A stretch of 64,000 bases of DNA. Origin: Siphonodentalium dalli (lineage: Eukaryota > Mollusca > Scaphopoda > Gadilida > Siphonodentaliidae). The notes beneath the pieces are model-generated. The model was given only the letters and a program-made list of their open reading frames with translations. It was not told where the DNA came from and did not search any database. The stretch covers positions 27,590,987 to 27,654,986 of the forward strand of contig CP136063.1 of the NCBI GenBank assembly GCA_032622095.1. Direction: 5' to 3'. Both the position numbers and the translations under genes were made by a program. Positions 24,200 through 37,384 of the stretch are shown here, one piece after another (the stretch's first letter is position 1; every line of letters starts with the position of its first letter).

Positions 24200-25070
24200 C
24201 GTGTCTACCACCCATGTTGCCTGCCTTTCGGCCAAAAGTTCATGCATGTTATCAATATCATTCTTTTACAGGGGGCGGAACTCACGGGAACGGATTTCTC
24301 ATATATGTGCCACATACAATTACTGATAGTGATTTGTTTTCTGAAAAGATCTATAAGAGTAATAAGGGAAGTGGCGAGAATGCTCAATAAGGCAATTGAA
24401 CTGCGACAAACAGCAGTAAGTATATATTGTACACTGACTGTAGTAAGTCATATATGGTCATTGGTATACATGCACATATTGTAATCGTCTCTAAATATAT
24501 TCCTTATTAGTGTTTCAATTAAGTCAGTACTATATGTCACGATCGGTGAGCAAATTTAAAACTGAGTCAAAAATAGTACGATTCAAACAAGGTAATGTGT
24601 ACTAGTTAAATAGATTTAAACTTCAATTGGCATTTCTGAAGTTATCTGTCTGTCGATGGCTGTTGAGGTAATTTCACTGAGTTCTATTTCATTTCAGTTA
24701 TGCCCATAATAAGCATATTATAATTATGATTTGACCAGATTGTGAAATATATAATTTAAGTATATAGCTTCGTGACTAAAACACAATTTTGTTTTATAGT
24801 GCAGTGGACTTATACTTTATTTATTATTTGCTTGACATGCATTGCTCTATTTTCATGAACATAGTTTTGTCAGTTTTGAAAGATGCGCATCAGGCTGCGC
24901 GAATTTAAAGTTCTTGAATAAAAACTGAGCGAAACTTAATGCTCACTTCTAAACATAACGTATATTACATACTTACAGATGTATGTGTGGTTGCAGGGTA
25001 GTATTCATGGAACTCATTCACGCCTGTGTTATATACCCTAGTATATAAGAGCACAGGGAAATATTTGGAG
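24200..25070. other. Duplicated genomic segment, copy 1 (paired with 26860-27290)
   Basis: Both copies contain in order CACCCATGTT, CTTTCGGCCAMMAGTTCATG, a pyrimidine tract and AG, an exon-like block, a GT donor, a conserved intron start ending in CATATATGG, and further on a GTATATMAGAGCACA block. Shared flanks around non-identical exon-like blocks suggest an ancient duplication of an exon with its introns. Copy 1 has about 500 bp of extra sequence after the exon. Confidence 0.6.
24272..24415 (+). CDS. Candidate internal exon A (48 codons) of an unknown host gene
   Basis: The block follows TTCTTTTACAG, a good 3' splice site, and ends at CAGCA before GTAAGTATA, a good 5' splice site. It is 144 bp long and open in phase 0, reading GAELTGTDFSYMCHIQLLIV and later IREVARMLNKAIELRQTA. 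The end of the peptide looks helical. A second frame is also open up to a stop near 24390, so the true frame is uncertain. Exon B at 26971 has the same phase and similar introns. No domain is recognised, and other exons were not found. Confidence 0.4.
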
Positions 25071-25847
25071 CCTTGGGTCTAGAATTACTATAGTTTTGAA
25101 GATTCAAAGGAACATTAACAATTAATTTGATATAAAAAAAACTCATTAACTGGATTTTGCGTAATGGTTCTCGACCCATAGCCACATATCTTTCGTTGAA
25201 ACTAGATGAATATGATGCATCATGGATGACTGATCTGTGTTCACAAGTCATCAAATCCGAAGGAGAGATTACAGACACACCAGGTTGTGCCGATTCCGCT
25301 AAACTGTATACGTTTGTGTTGACATAGTCCTGTACTAGTTGACATCAAAGCTACTGTGAATTATACTGGTGCGTTTACAGTTTTGTTTAACTTAATAACG
25401 GTCACGCCACTACCATTGTCAAGTGCAATATCTTTCGCTTGGACGTTGGACGCTATGTAACAGTCTAAGCAACAACTCTAAAATATCTATAGGCCGGTTT
25501 TCGTGGATTAACATCCTGTCCAGTTCACATGCACACCGAAATCAGACAGTGTTGACATAATTCCAGAACGTGTATTTATTTGACCATATTTCCTCCAAAT
25601 TTACCAAAATGAAGCAATTTATCATGTTGCGGCTTCGTTAGTTCTGAATACCACTTGTGACACAACATACTAGCGTTTTATACCACACTGAACATTTACC
25701 TGTTAAACGTTACTGTAAAACGATAAATAAAGACTTCAATTTTATAATTTATCTTGCCCAACCTGATCTACACAGTCGTCGCATTGATTAAGCTTGGACT
25801 CAACGATTTGGTGATCTGTTGAACCTGCTTTATATGTTATATAACCA

Positions 25848-26772
25848 TACTAGAAGGTGACCCGACTTCGTCCGGGGTTTGACCTTGAATTGTCTATTTT
25901 GAAGGCCAAGGTCAAGTGGGGTCACGATTTGACCCGTCCAAAACACTGCCCGAACAAAAGTACCCGACAAAAGTACCCGTCGAAATCCATCCGGTTTTAC
26001 CCGATTTGACCTTGAATTGACCATTTTGAAGGTCAAGGTCAGGTGGGGTCAAACACCAACACCCCAGAAATGGTGGAAATCGGCCCAGCGGATACCGGGA
26101 AATCGGCCCAGCGGATACCGAGATACCCTATGCATCAAATTAATTTCGTCCGTAAAAATCCGCCAGTTTAACCCGATTTGATTTCCACTGAAGTATATAA
26201 ACGCGCCTCATATACACACACTCATTAATTATCAAGTTTCAACGTAAAGATAAATTACCATCGGTGCCCGAGATATCGCCAAGACGTCTGAAACAGTCAA
26301 ATGCATCGGCCGGGTAAGAGTTAACGTGATCTAACTTTATGACCTCTAACGACGTCATAGAAGTTACGCATTGTTTTTACTCTGATAGAAGATCGTACCA
26401 CTTCTTCTTAATAATTGAGGCAGATAACTAAAACGGATACATACATATTATATATCGTTGGAAAGATGAAACGCCACAGATTCTAACCGTGCAAATTATA
26501 TGACTGGCAATTTATTATTCGCGCTATATCGAATCGATTTGTGAGCACCGAACTGAAATATATTAGCGCAAAACGGCGTAAAAACAGATTTGACCTCGGC
26601 ACGTGAAAAGTTGACCTCGCACGAACAAATTAATAGGCCTATGTTACTCGTGGCCTGAAAATACCCCCACGTACCAAGTTTCATCGAAATTGGCTGAGTC
26701 GTTTTCGAGTCCATCGATTACACACACACACACACACACACAGATCTTTCAAAATATATATTAGAAGATGAC
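25848..26772. repeat. Dispersed repeat family B, copy 2
   Basis: It aligns with 18559-19390 over its whole length. It carries extra sequence near 25920-26040, in which TTTGACCTTGAATTG and CCCGATTTGACC recur. It ends with (CA)n, CAGATCTTTCAAAATATATA and TTAGAAGATGAC, which resembles its own start CTAGAAGGTGACCC. That 11-bp end similarity could be a target duplication or the trace of a tandem origin. It lies between the two exon-like blocks, so within a putative intron. Confidence 0.85.
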
Positions 26773-26859
26773 AATATTGACACTAATGGAAGTTACCACA
26801 GTTAGACACGGTAGTTAGATACTCCAGAATGCCCATATGGATTGATTATATCTACACAA

Positions 26860-27290
26860 TCTAAGAGTGATTCACCCATGTTTGACTTTCGGCCACCAGT
26901 TCATGTGTGTCCATCATGAATTGGTTATATGACTATATCAGTCAAACACTTTTCTTTCATTATTGTACAGCAGTCAGAGGAGATAACCCTCCAGGGGTTA
27001 TCAAGTTTATTTGATCAGCTGGATGTATTTAACGCAGAACAGATAAAAAGAAAGAGTCTACTTGATGAGATGCTGAAGAACCTACAACTAATGGTTAGTA
27101 GATACTGAACGCTGGCTGTTGTAATTCATATATGGTGTAGTGCGGTCTGAACACATAAATTGTGTTTCTTTAACGTAAACGTAAGCTATATTGCATACAG
27201 ATGTAACCATGGTTACATACTCATGTTTTTGGAACCACTCCTCTCTTCGATGTAAGCCCTAGTATATCAGAGCACATGTGACATTATTTA
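26860..27290. other. Duplicated genomic segment, copy 2
   Basis: This is the counterpart of 24200-25070. It shares CACCCATGTT, CTTTCGGCCACCAGTTCATG, the intron start ending CATATATGGT and the GTATATCAGAGCACA block. The exon-like block in it is a different length and sequence from copy 1. Confidence 0.6.
26971..27093 (+). CDS. Candidate internal exon B (41 codons) of the same unknown gene
   Basis: It is preceded by CTTTCATTATTGTACAG and followed by GTTAGTAG, so both splice signals are credible. The 123-bp block is open in phase 0. It reads QSEEITLQGLSSLFDQLDVF and then KRKSLLDEMLKNLQLM, with the heptad-like pattern of an amphipathic helix or coiled coil. It is a symmetric exon like exon A and sits in a duplicated segment, fitting repeated-exon expansion. 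I do not recognise the protein family. Confidence 0.5.
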
Positions 27291-28813
27291 AATATTCAGT
27301 GGATTATATAATATAGAGTTGATGTTTTCGATTATTTAACACTTCCATGACTGGAGCTTTTCGAACGTGTGTGAAAACCCTGTACTTAGCATTATCTTAG
27401 CTATGTGAGTCTCCCACAGGCAGCACCGCATACATAACAATATTTACCATGACCTGGTAAACCATTGCATTCTCTTATAAAATTGTGTATGGGAGATTCG
27501 CATATATCAGATTGTACCAGTATATGTCATTTAATGCTGCACTAGCGCAACTCTCATCGTGAAAGGGTTAAATTGACACTAATAATTTAATTTGACAAAT
27601 ATTTTGTTCACTACTTTTCAAACTAGTTAATATGTTTTGTCTATGTAACTCTAGTAACACCATGAATTTCACAACGGAAAGTCTATTGTTAAAATGTGTG
27701 TGGAACACTCCTCTGGAAATTCAGAATTAATTGCATATAATCTTGATAAAAATTGCTTCATCAATTGTATATCCAAAAAAGGCAGGACAATTAGTGTCAT
27801 TTTTATAAAGAAGTCATATACAATCAGTTTTATTGCCAGAATCATTGCCACGTGTTAATCAACCATATATATGACCCAACATGTTGAGCATTCACAAACA
27901 CTAGACGCTTGGAGACCATTGAATCTGGAATAATATTGAACGAAAAATGTGTTTCGAAAACAACCTTGACCTTTGATACGTTCTTTGAACTCTTCGTCTC
28001 GTCTGTCCGAGCCACATATGCAACGACTTGGTAATCGCGTTCATCTGAACCATTCAGAATAACGTTACTCATGGACGGTTCTTATTGATTGATAATTATG
28101 TTCAAACAGTTTCTGAATATCTTGCACCAGCGTGGCGTTATTATTCGCCCATTAATTACCACACATGAGAAGAACGAAACAAACCGGCCTACGCATGATA
28201 TACAAGGCGAGTGGCCAGTATGTTATCAGTGATATATATATGTGTGTATAGTAATCTTTAGGAGGACCGTTGCCCAGCATTAGGCGGACTGCGACATAAT
28301 GCAGACGCAATCCGGTCTGCCTAACTTTTGCATGCCAGTCACAAGTTATCTGGCGCTTTAATTGTTAACACCTCTCCTTGTTCAACCGATTTAGGTTGCC
28401 TTTTGTCTATAACATGACCACATACTGCTACTATATACACATATATATAATGTCTCCCGAATGATCACATCATATAGCGAAAATATTAGGCAGACCTGAT
28501 AATTTGTATATTTCATATTACTTGAGAAATAAAAAAAAACTAGAGAAAAAGTATTTAAAATTGAGTGGTTTTAAATTTTGTTGTATTGTTGTTGTATCAT
28601 TTATTTTCGTGACATGTGCATGATTACAAATTTTACAAATAGTATACATCAATAACAATTCGCACCCGGCCCGAAGGACCTATATGTCACTTCAAAATGT
28701 TTATAAACCGCATGTACGGTCGAACTGTTGATCATCTCGGGAATAAAATATAAAATATATATATGTGTGTAATGTAACCCTTTCAGAAATATTTAATATA
28801 TATATATGTATAC
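27094..28813. other. Mostly featureless DNA with one possible minus-strand exon
   Basis: A 76-codon minus-strand frame (27842-28072) starting at an ATG reads MSNVILNGSDERDYQVVAYV and has ordinary protein composition. An AAG/GTCAAG junction inside it could be a splice donor. Evidence is too weak to call a gene. (TA)-rich runs lie near 28231-28250, 28436-28450 and 28796-28812. Confidence 0.3.
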
Positions 28814-28844
28814 TTTTTTCCTTTTTTTTTTTTTTTTTAAAGTA

Positions 28845-29613
28845 TCATTCTGATTTTTTGTATAAAAAGTCTTTTCTTTTATTGAGGGCAGCGTCAAGAT
28901 ATTTTGCTAATTTTCGGGGGTGGGCGTTAACAATTTCGGCCAGTGCTGTATCAACTAAATTGTGTTCTATAAGATCTGATATTCTGTCGTGTATCGACAG
29001 TAAAAGTGTATTTCTAAGTTCTTTATAGAATGGACATATCAAGAGAAGATGTTTTTCATCTTCATCTTTGTTCAAGTTGCACATGAGACAGGTGCGTTCT
29101 CCGACTTTTTCATTCCGGAATCGACCGGTTTCAATTCTTAACGGAAGAATAGCACATCTAAATTGTGCTAATATCGAGCGATGTGATCGACTCAAGTTCA
29201 TAGAAACATAGGACTCGGTTACGAATTTATTTTTAAATATCTTGTATGTGCGTAATTTCGGAACATATTCTAAACTTGTCAGCCATTTTTCCTCATGTGA
29301 TTTCTCAAGTTCGTCTTCTAAATCTGAGATGTTACAAGTTTCCAAGATATCGTATTTCTGTTGCATATTAGCTTCTGAGAGGACCTTTAGGACGGATGTG
29401 CACCAGCCATTTGTATTATGTCTGCGGTCCCATAAGAAAACTTTTTTTTACAATTCTGCCATCTTCTAATTGAACCAAATAATTCCAAAACCGGATTTGA
29501 TTTACCCATCGGCGATTAATATTCGATTTTAATCCGATGTCTCCATTAACCGCAAGTAAGGGACATAATCGGTGAACCCCTAAGAAATATCTGAAAGCTC
29601 GATTTTGCACCAT
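28845..29613 (-). pseudogene. LINE ORF2 C-terminal region with CCHC zinc knuckle
   Basis: The frame 29613-29416 (NRAFRYFLGVHRLCPLLAVN) continues the reverse transcriptase after a one-base shift near 29605. A second shift lies in an A-run at about 29442-29449: with one A fewer the frame runs on into 29366-28845. That last part contains CLMCNLNKDEDEKHLLLICP, a C-x2-C-x10-H-x4-C knuckle like those closing many LINE ORF2 proteins. Translation stops at TGA on 28847-28845, close to the poly(A). Confidence 0.85.
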
Positions 29614-31394
29614 AGAGTGGTATATTTATTATGACCCCATACTGCTGAAGCATAATCCATGATGGGACAAACACAATGAATATAGAGTTTTTTGAAAGTT
29701 TCAAAACCAGCTTCCCTATATGGATGGATTTTTGATATTAAGGCACCTAGGGCTCTACTTGCTGATTTAGCAAGTATCTCTGCAGTGGTATAAAAACTCC
29801 CATGTTCATGAAAAACAATTCCAAGAAATTTATATTGCTCAACCAGTTCAATGACTTGATTTCCAATACTAAAAACATATGGAGTCCTATCAACACTTTT
29901 TTTTCTAAAATGGATCGATTTTGTTTTATCAATATTAATTGTCATGCGCCATTTTTTCCACCAATTATTAACAACTTTCAGCATTTTTTCCATATTTAGT
30001 TCATTTTCAGAAATAATCATTATGTCATCTGCATATAGTAGTACGGAAATCATAGTATCATCCAGTTTGACGCCACATTCAAGATTTTTAACTTCCGATG
30101 CTAAATCGTTGACAAAAATATTAAAGAGCGTAGACGAAAGACTGTCACCCTGTTTCCCTCCAGTGTTACAAGTAAACTCATTTGACATAGATCCGTTCAA
30201 TCTTAGACGTGCAAAAGTACTTTGATACATACTTTGTATTGATTGGTACATGTTGCCATCAACTCCACATTTAAGGAGTCTGTATAGCAACATATCCCTA
30301 TCAACGCAATCAAAAGCTTTACTGAAGTCAATAAAGGTAGTGAAAATCTCAGATTTACTCCTTACAAGAGTCGATAATATGAATATATTGTCTAAACACG
30401 ATCGTTTTGGTCTGAAACCATTTTGCTCGTCTACAAGGACATTGTTCATTTTGAAATATTCGCTTAAACGATTGTTCAAAATGCTGTTATACAGCTTACT
30501 AGTGGTAGGTTGCAGTGATATTCCTCTGTAATTCAGTGGAATTCTAGGGTCAAGACTTTTATCTTTGGGAATTGGGGATATAATAGATTGCCTCCATATT
30601 GACGGTATAATCCCTGTGTCAAAAATGTAGTTAAATAAGGTATGTAAAACTGGTTTCACTGCATTAAACATCAATGTTTCATAAGGAATGGAATCTAGCC
30701 CAAATGATTTCCCACTTTTTGCTTTTGTCAGCACTTTCTCAATTTCATCAACTGTTATTGTGTGGTTGAGAAAATTTCTGGATTCATAAAGCGGGTCTAA
30801 AAATTTATTTTCAATAAAAGATTTCTCTCTAAGAATTTCTTCACGAAAAGTTTCATCGAAATTATTTGTTGCTTGTGTTGGATTATATAAGTTTTCAAAA
30901 GCTGATCTCCATATTTCCAAGACCGTTATTTTATCTCGCGCGATGATTCCATCTTCCTGATAAACTTCGTTTGGAATTGTGGTGCTACGTTTTGGACCCA
31001 AATTTTTAATAAAGTCCCAAAACGATTTTGGATTATTGCAGTCTAATTCAATAGTATTCATCAGATTTCTCTTGTGACGACGTTCGTAAAATCGCATTTT
31101 TGAGTTGAAAAATCTACGTGCCTCTTTAAATTTGACATGAGCTCTCTGCTTATCCCGTGATTTTTTCTTAAAAGTGAGGAAATGTTTTTCACAATTATTC
31201 ATTTCGCGCCATAATTTAGTAAGTTGTTCGTTCCAATATGGTTTTTGATATTTAAATCTTTTTTTAGATCGTGGAAATTTACTAAAACTTGGGATACTTC
31301 TTTCCATTTCATCACATATGAGTTTCACGAAATTGCCATAAATCTTATCAATAGAGTTTTGCGATTCAATCGAACATTCAATGTTGTGAATCAA
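29580..31394 (-). pseudogene. LINE ORF2 reverse transcriptase domain
   Basis: A 604-codon open frame covers the linker and the complete reverse transcriptase. Blocks in order: KPYWNEQLTKLW in the linker, SIISPIPKDKSLDPRIPLNY, RGISLQPTTSKLYNSILNNR, EQNGFRPKRSCLDNIF, FIDFSKAFDCVDR (catalytic Asp), GGKQGDSLSSTLFNIFVNDL, LLYADDIMIISEN with catalytic YADD, and EQYKFLGI. The catalytic residues are intact. It is a pseudogene because of a frameshift at a T/A run near 31400 on the endonuclease side and another near 29605 downstream. The ORF's first Met is not the natural ORF2 start. Confidence 0.93.
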
Positions 31395-31583
31395 TTCTGA
31401 AAAAAGCTTCCAAATTTGTCTGAGTTGAAAGAAAATTTGCCGGGATAGGTTTACTCAATTTGGTTGGCGTGCGTGGCTGACTTGATTCATTGTGCTCATT
31501 CACTGAGTGTCATTGGGTAAAAATGGGATTAACCTTGAAATCGACTGCCACGAAACTATGGTCGGGCGGCCGACTGTATTGAC

Positions 31584-32381
31584 CTATATACCCTGACAAT
31601 GATCGCTCCCTATGAGGTCTGATTGTGTTGTGACGCGGAAATTGGAGCACAGATTAAGCGAGTCGTGTGAAACACATATATAATCAACAACGGCGGATCC
31701 CTTGTGACTAATTGAAGTGAAATTATTATTTTCTGGATTCAAACGGCCATTTAAACAACAAAATTTGGCTTCAATGAGAAAATCTATAAAAGCTCTTCCA
31801 TGTTGGTTAATAACTGCATCAATATTACACAAGCTTGAAATATTATCACAATCAGGGTTTATATCAGAGAGGTTTCCAATTCTTGAACTTAGATCACCAC
31901 ATAAAACCATGGGACATAAATCACAGTAAGTATATATGTTGGTCAATGTGTGTGCATAAAAACCCTCTGCATCACGACCCCATGGGGATTTTTCTGGGGG
32001 CAGGTAACATGCACATATAATAAACGTATCATCAAGAGCTGTCGACTTAAACTTGACATTTAAAAACCCATCTATTGACTTATCCAAAATTTCAGTGTGA
32101 TAATCATCAAAAATTGTGTTCTTTATTAAAATTCCAACCCCTCCTGATGGCTTTGATGCAGATTTATGAATAAATGCTCGATTATTACCAATCCATTGAT
32201 ACCCAGCAATCTCAATACATTCATTTTGTTTCAAATGTGTTTCTGAAATACAAAGTAAGTCACAATTAATAGATTCGATTAATTTTGTTTTTAACAGTCT
32301 ACTTCCTTTGGCCCATCCATTGATGTTAACATGGCCTACACTCAGAGTCTGGTCACAGGTATCAGCACATGTAGTCCCGTC
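31584..32381 (-). pseudogene. LINE ORF2 apurinic-type endonuclease domain
   Basis: Starting right after the ORF1 stop, the frame reads VGHVNINGWAKGSRLL, then LLCISETHLKQNE (catalytic Glu block), SGGVGILIKNT, ICACYLPPEKSP, LCGDLSSRIG (the usual L-x-G-D-x-N, with N replaced by S), and SDHCQGI at the end. This SDH block normally carries the last catalytic His and is followed by P-L or P-V. The stop at 31584 and the shift near 31400 separate it from the reverse transcriptase. The first in-frame ATG is at 32234, inside the domain. Confidence 0.88.
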
Positions 32382-33236
32382 CTACATTTTTCCCTGTCCA
32401 AATCTTTGCCCTTTCCTAACTATTCTTCCACTCACAGAGACATAAAAGTCATTTCCATATGGCATCTGACTCAGTAGCGTGCGAGCATTTGTTTCAATCA
32501 GGCGTTCGATGTGAGGTTTGCTGCTGCGGATGAAACATGCCTTGAATCTTTCAACATCATTAAGTTTGTGCTTGTTCCTTAATACAAGAATTTTCTCTTC
32601 CAAAGTTCCAAATTTCACTTTCACTAAAGCGGGCTTATCTCTGTACCTCTTCTTCGATCTCTGAGCACTAATAATCGCGATCCCCTTATCCTGCACATCT
32701 TGACCCATTTCTGACAATATATCCTTCACCATTTCGACAAGATCTTCCTCCTCACATTCCTCTGGTTCAGCAAGATTGGTGATTATCACCGACAGTTCAC
32801 TATCATCCGATGATCGCGGCGCAGCTGAGTTTGATCCTATTGTAGCGTCAACGACGGGATTACCACTCACCAGTTGATCAATTTTCAGCTTGACCGCCTC
32901 CATATCAGAAATAACTGTGTCAATACGACCACGTTCAACAGAAATATCCATCGAAATATCTTCAGTTAGCTTCTTAAATTTAACATCTAATAGCTTTTTC
33001 CAGTCTGTATTCATTTTGTCCAATTTTGTATCAAGAGTTTTTTGCAGCCCTTGCTGTCCAGATTTAACTTCTTTTATAATTGTCGTGAGGGCGCTCAACT
33101 GACCTGAAATGCTGTCGTCTTCAAGCCCCGCCATGTTTGTTGACACCTTTGTAATTTTTTCGTGAGGTTTCGGCGTCTCCCCCTCTGAAGTGCGATCACG
33201 TTTTGTACCTCCCGTATCAGCCATCGATATGCGCAA
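32382..33236 (-). CDS. LINE ORF1 protein (coiled coil plus RRM/CTD-like region), intact frame
   Basis: The 284-codon frame is open. Either of two closely spaced Met codons (residues 1 and 5) could start it. Residues about 45-140 are rich in heptad-like Leu/Ile/Val with many charged residues, a probable coiled coil for trimerisation. Residues about 165-235 contain [20 protein letters not shown] and later [20 protein letters not shown], the two strand-like blocks of the RRM-type RNA-binding fold seen in L1-like ORF1 proteins. The basic C-terminus ends in [11 protein letters not shown]. The stop is a single TAG, and the endonuclease follows in the same frame. The product probably binds the element's own RNA. 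Confidence 0.8.
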   Translation of the reverse strand: MRISMADTGGTKRDRTSEGETPKPHEKITKVSTNMAGLEDDSISGQLSALTTIIKEVKSGQQGLQKTLDTKLDKMNTDWKKLLDVKFKKLTEDISMDISVERGRIDTVISDMEAVKLKIDQLVSGNPVVDATIGSNSAAPRSSDDSELSVIITNLAEPEECEEEDLVEMVKDILSEMGQDVQDKGIAIISAQRSKKRYRDKPALVKVKFGTLEEKILVLRNKHKLNDVERFKACFIRSSKPHIERLIETNARTLLSQMPYGNDFYVSVSGRIVRKGQRFGQGKM

Positions 33237-33408
33237 ACGTAATCCTGTCTTGTATGTAAGTTATTAGGCTCCCACACATCCAAAATTAAAGAAATTAACA
33301 AACATTTATCACCGAGATGACAACGACGTCCGATCAACGCGCATGCGCATGCATGACATTTTGTATATGTTGTATATGTCTGCCTATTGATGGTACTAGG
33401 GTCATGTC

Positions 33409-34580
<1,172 letters not shown>

Positions 34581-34729
34581 TGTACCCTGGAATGTGAAAG
34601 GGCCTTCTCCAACATATCAAAGATATACGTCGCAACAGACTTTTTGCTCCACATTTAAACTTATTAATGAAAACTGCAATCGAAGACCCTCCAATGTTAG
34701 ACTTTAATTTTGGCAATACTTTTATTTAA
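34581..34729 (+). pseudogene. hAT-family transposase C-terminal fragment
   Basis: TGT ACC CTG... reads CTLECERAFSNISKIY, the start of the hAT dimerisation region (S/T-x-E-C-E-R-x-F-S). A one-base shift near 34635 leads into NRLFAPHLNLLMKTAIEDPP and MLDFNFGNTFI, then TAA. The pattern 'NRL...L..LM...IE.P...DF.F' is the usual end of hAT transposases of the ZBED/ZMYM-like type. Nothing upstream could be matched to the catalytic core, so this is an isolated tail of a dead copy. Confidence 0.8.
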
Positions 34730-34775
34730 TAAATGGGCAGCTGTAAAATCTCGCAGATTTTCAATATTTGATTAT

Positions 34776-35275
34776 TATACTTCCATATTTTAATATGGAA
34801 GTATATTGTTATTCAATTTTTTATTTTTCACTATTATTATTTATTATTCTTAATATATTTTAAAACCCTTATATCTCAGAAAGTTTAAAAGATAAAGCAT
34901 TGAAATTTGGTAGGTATATGCAACATGCCAAGATGCGTGGTAATGAAACATTTAGGTTTGTGTCCTAACTTGCTTACCAGAGTTATGGCCCTTAAACAAA
35001 AATTTTGGAAAAAGTTTGTGCGCAGATTTTCTCCTGTAAGAAGTCAAGCAGCTGAATTCGGTTCTCGTAATCGTGTTAACTAACGAAAGGGCACGAATCG
35101 GGGAAATTTTCACCAAGGTCCGAAAACAATTTGTTGACCCGGGGAGGGGTGCAAAATTTGTCAATTTTTTTCTTGTCACCGATTCCAACTATTTTACTGT
35201 CGGATATCTATACGATGTACTGATGCTACACGTGAAAGAATTTTGTAAATCGGGTGAGAAATGACCAAGTTATAA
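34776..35275. repeat. Palindrome-headed dispersed repeat, short copy
   Basis: It begins with a 30-bp palindrome (34776-34805) whose arm is TATACTTCCATATTT, followed by GTTATTCAATTTTTTATTTT. The same head occurs twice at 52918-52996. The body has 'CTTATATCTCAGAAAGTTTA...TTGAAATTTGGT'. Its far part (35090-35270) resembles about 52310-52470, sharing GGRGAGGGGYGCAAAATWTG and GAATTTTGTRAATCGG. It is related in design to the big array at 53-63 kb. Confidence 0.75.
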
Positions 35276-36534
35276 CACATCGAAAAATGTAATATGATCG
35301 CACATGACACGTAATGGAGCAACCACAAATGTTATCATCAACTTCAATATTGCAATACGTATAGTATGTTGCGTACTACATGTACATGTACCTGTGCTAT
35401 ACCACTCGGTGAGATGTCCGTATCATCATATTAAAATACCAGGTTAGAACGTGGGTTGAGAATTTGAGATATTACATGTATAATCACCAATAGCCACGTT
35501 ACTAGTACCTGATGTTGCCAAGGAACCTTGTGAACTATTCAAACCCAGCATTAAATCGCTGAATACTTCTGTCCCCCCACCTACACGTAACTACCAACCC
35601 TGAGTTACAAGTTATTTATAAATTTCAGACAAAAAATATGATAAGGACTGGTTGATCTTGGCGTAGTCTGCTATATAAGTATATATGCATGGGGCTTTGA
35701 TGTACACGTATATACCGGTAACAACATTATCCCGATTATGTTCAGTCCAAACATATTTTACTAAAGTTCAAACATCCGAAAATAACAGCTGAGAACTTGG
35801 TGTGAATTGAACTGTGGTGGGGTCTCAAGCTTATCTACCACTGCACGTCAGATCAAAATGCCATATATAGCATATATAGCTTGAGGATGGATGTGATCCA
35901 TCAAACCGCAGTGAATTCAACCAGGCCCACAGGTCATAGATGTCTGCAATCACGCTACCACAGTACAGGTTAAAATGTTTAACGAATTATTTTTTCATGA
36001 ATGCAGAAATTTTCTCATGAATAAAGTGGTAGGTACATGTACATGTAAATTATGTACATGTATATATATATATATATATATCGGCTGAAGTTGAATTATA
36101 ATTTCCAATGGATGGAAATGGAATGTCACTTTAATATTTGAGTTGGAAGTGTTCTGAATGTGAAGTGTCAATTTCATGAAATATGGATTGGTTCGTCTGA
36201 ATGAATCGATATGTGTGAACATACCACACATAAAGTGTCCCTTTAATGAAATGTTGAAATGATGGAATAAACAACGAATTTGCAATTTCCTTTAATGAAG
36301 AAAACAATGATGAAATTGGTTCACATGCATGTCTACGGTAAGCTGGTGAAAATGTGAATTAACTGAATTAAATGAAATGCTGAAAGTGTCAATGACACTA
36401 CTGGTATATACAATTTTGAAATTGAAAAGGGAATAATATCATATGTTACATTCAACAGAGTGATTAGGAATGCGAAAAGTTGAAATGTCTGAGTTATTCT
36501 AGATTTATATCAACATGGAGATTTACCGGAACAT
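35276..36534. other. No supported gene; short (TA)n
   Basis: A (TA)n run lies at about 36058-36081 and ACATGTAC repeats are scattered near 35380 and 36030-36060. The 35995-36285 minus ORF overlaps the (TA)n and is not convincing. Confidence 0.4.
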
Positions 36535-37310
36535 AAAGTAAAAATCCAAGATGGTTGCTGGCGGCTATGTTTGCAAATAAAATTCAAAAACATTTGATTG
36601 CTTCCATCTACATGTACTGTTAGTAGATCAATATCAAGATTAATATGAAGTTTGGAAATGATCGGCTGAGGAAAGTTGACTGTAGGGTGTGCCAAAGAAT
36701 TTCCTCTTGCAAAGAGTGAAATCCAAGATGAGTCAGATGACTGCATGCGGACATGTTTTATACCACAAAATGACGCATTCAGATTTACATGCCAATGCTA
36801 AGTCATGACAAATTCCATAATGATCAGACCAAAGCTATCACTTGTAGCCCATGCCAAAGGATTTAGTCATGCAATGAGTAAAGTAATGAGTAAAATCCAA
36901 GATGGCTGCCAATGGCCAACTTTTATGACCGAATGACCCCAAAATGACTCGTCCCCATCTACAGGCCAATATTAACATTCATACAAATTTCATGATGATC
37001 AGGCGAACAGTTCGGCATGTAGCCCGTGCTAATGGATTGAGTTTTGAAATCCAAGATGGCCACTGGCGGCCTAGTTTTTTTAAATTTTTGCAGAATGACC
37101 CCAAAATGACTCATTTCCCATCTACATGTCATCTAAATTTGGTAGCAAAGAATTTAGTCATACAAAGAGTAAAGTCCAAGATGGCTTCTGGCGGCCATGT
37201 TTTATGGCCGAATGACCCCAAAATGACTCGTTCCCATCCACATGACAATATTAACATCCACGACAACATTCATGATGATCAGACGAAAATTCCGGCCAGT
37301 AGCCCATGTT
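36535..37310. repeat. Degenerate tandem repeat, about 120-180 bp units
   Basis: Five units each begin with a variant of AAATCCAAGATGGCTGCTGG, at about 36539, 36719, 36893, 37049 and 37170. They share AATGACCCCAAAATGACTCR and TTCATGATGATCAGRC. The 36944-37378 ORF runs through three units and is a by-product. CCAAGATGGCGGC-like words resemble the YY1 site, but function is not implied. Confidence 0.8.
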
Positions 37311-37384
37311 CAACAAGATGTGTGCACTCGAATGCTAGCATACCCCACTGTGGCAAATTCAACCCGCATTATCGGTAAACTCAA

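Noticed and set aside
36944-37378. 144-codon ORF as a gene
   Set aside because: It runs through three degenerate tandem units and has no domain. The repeat explains the open frame.
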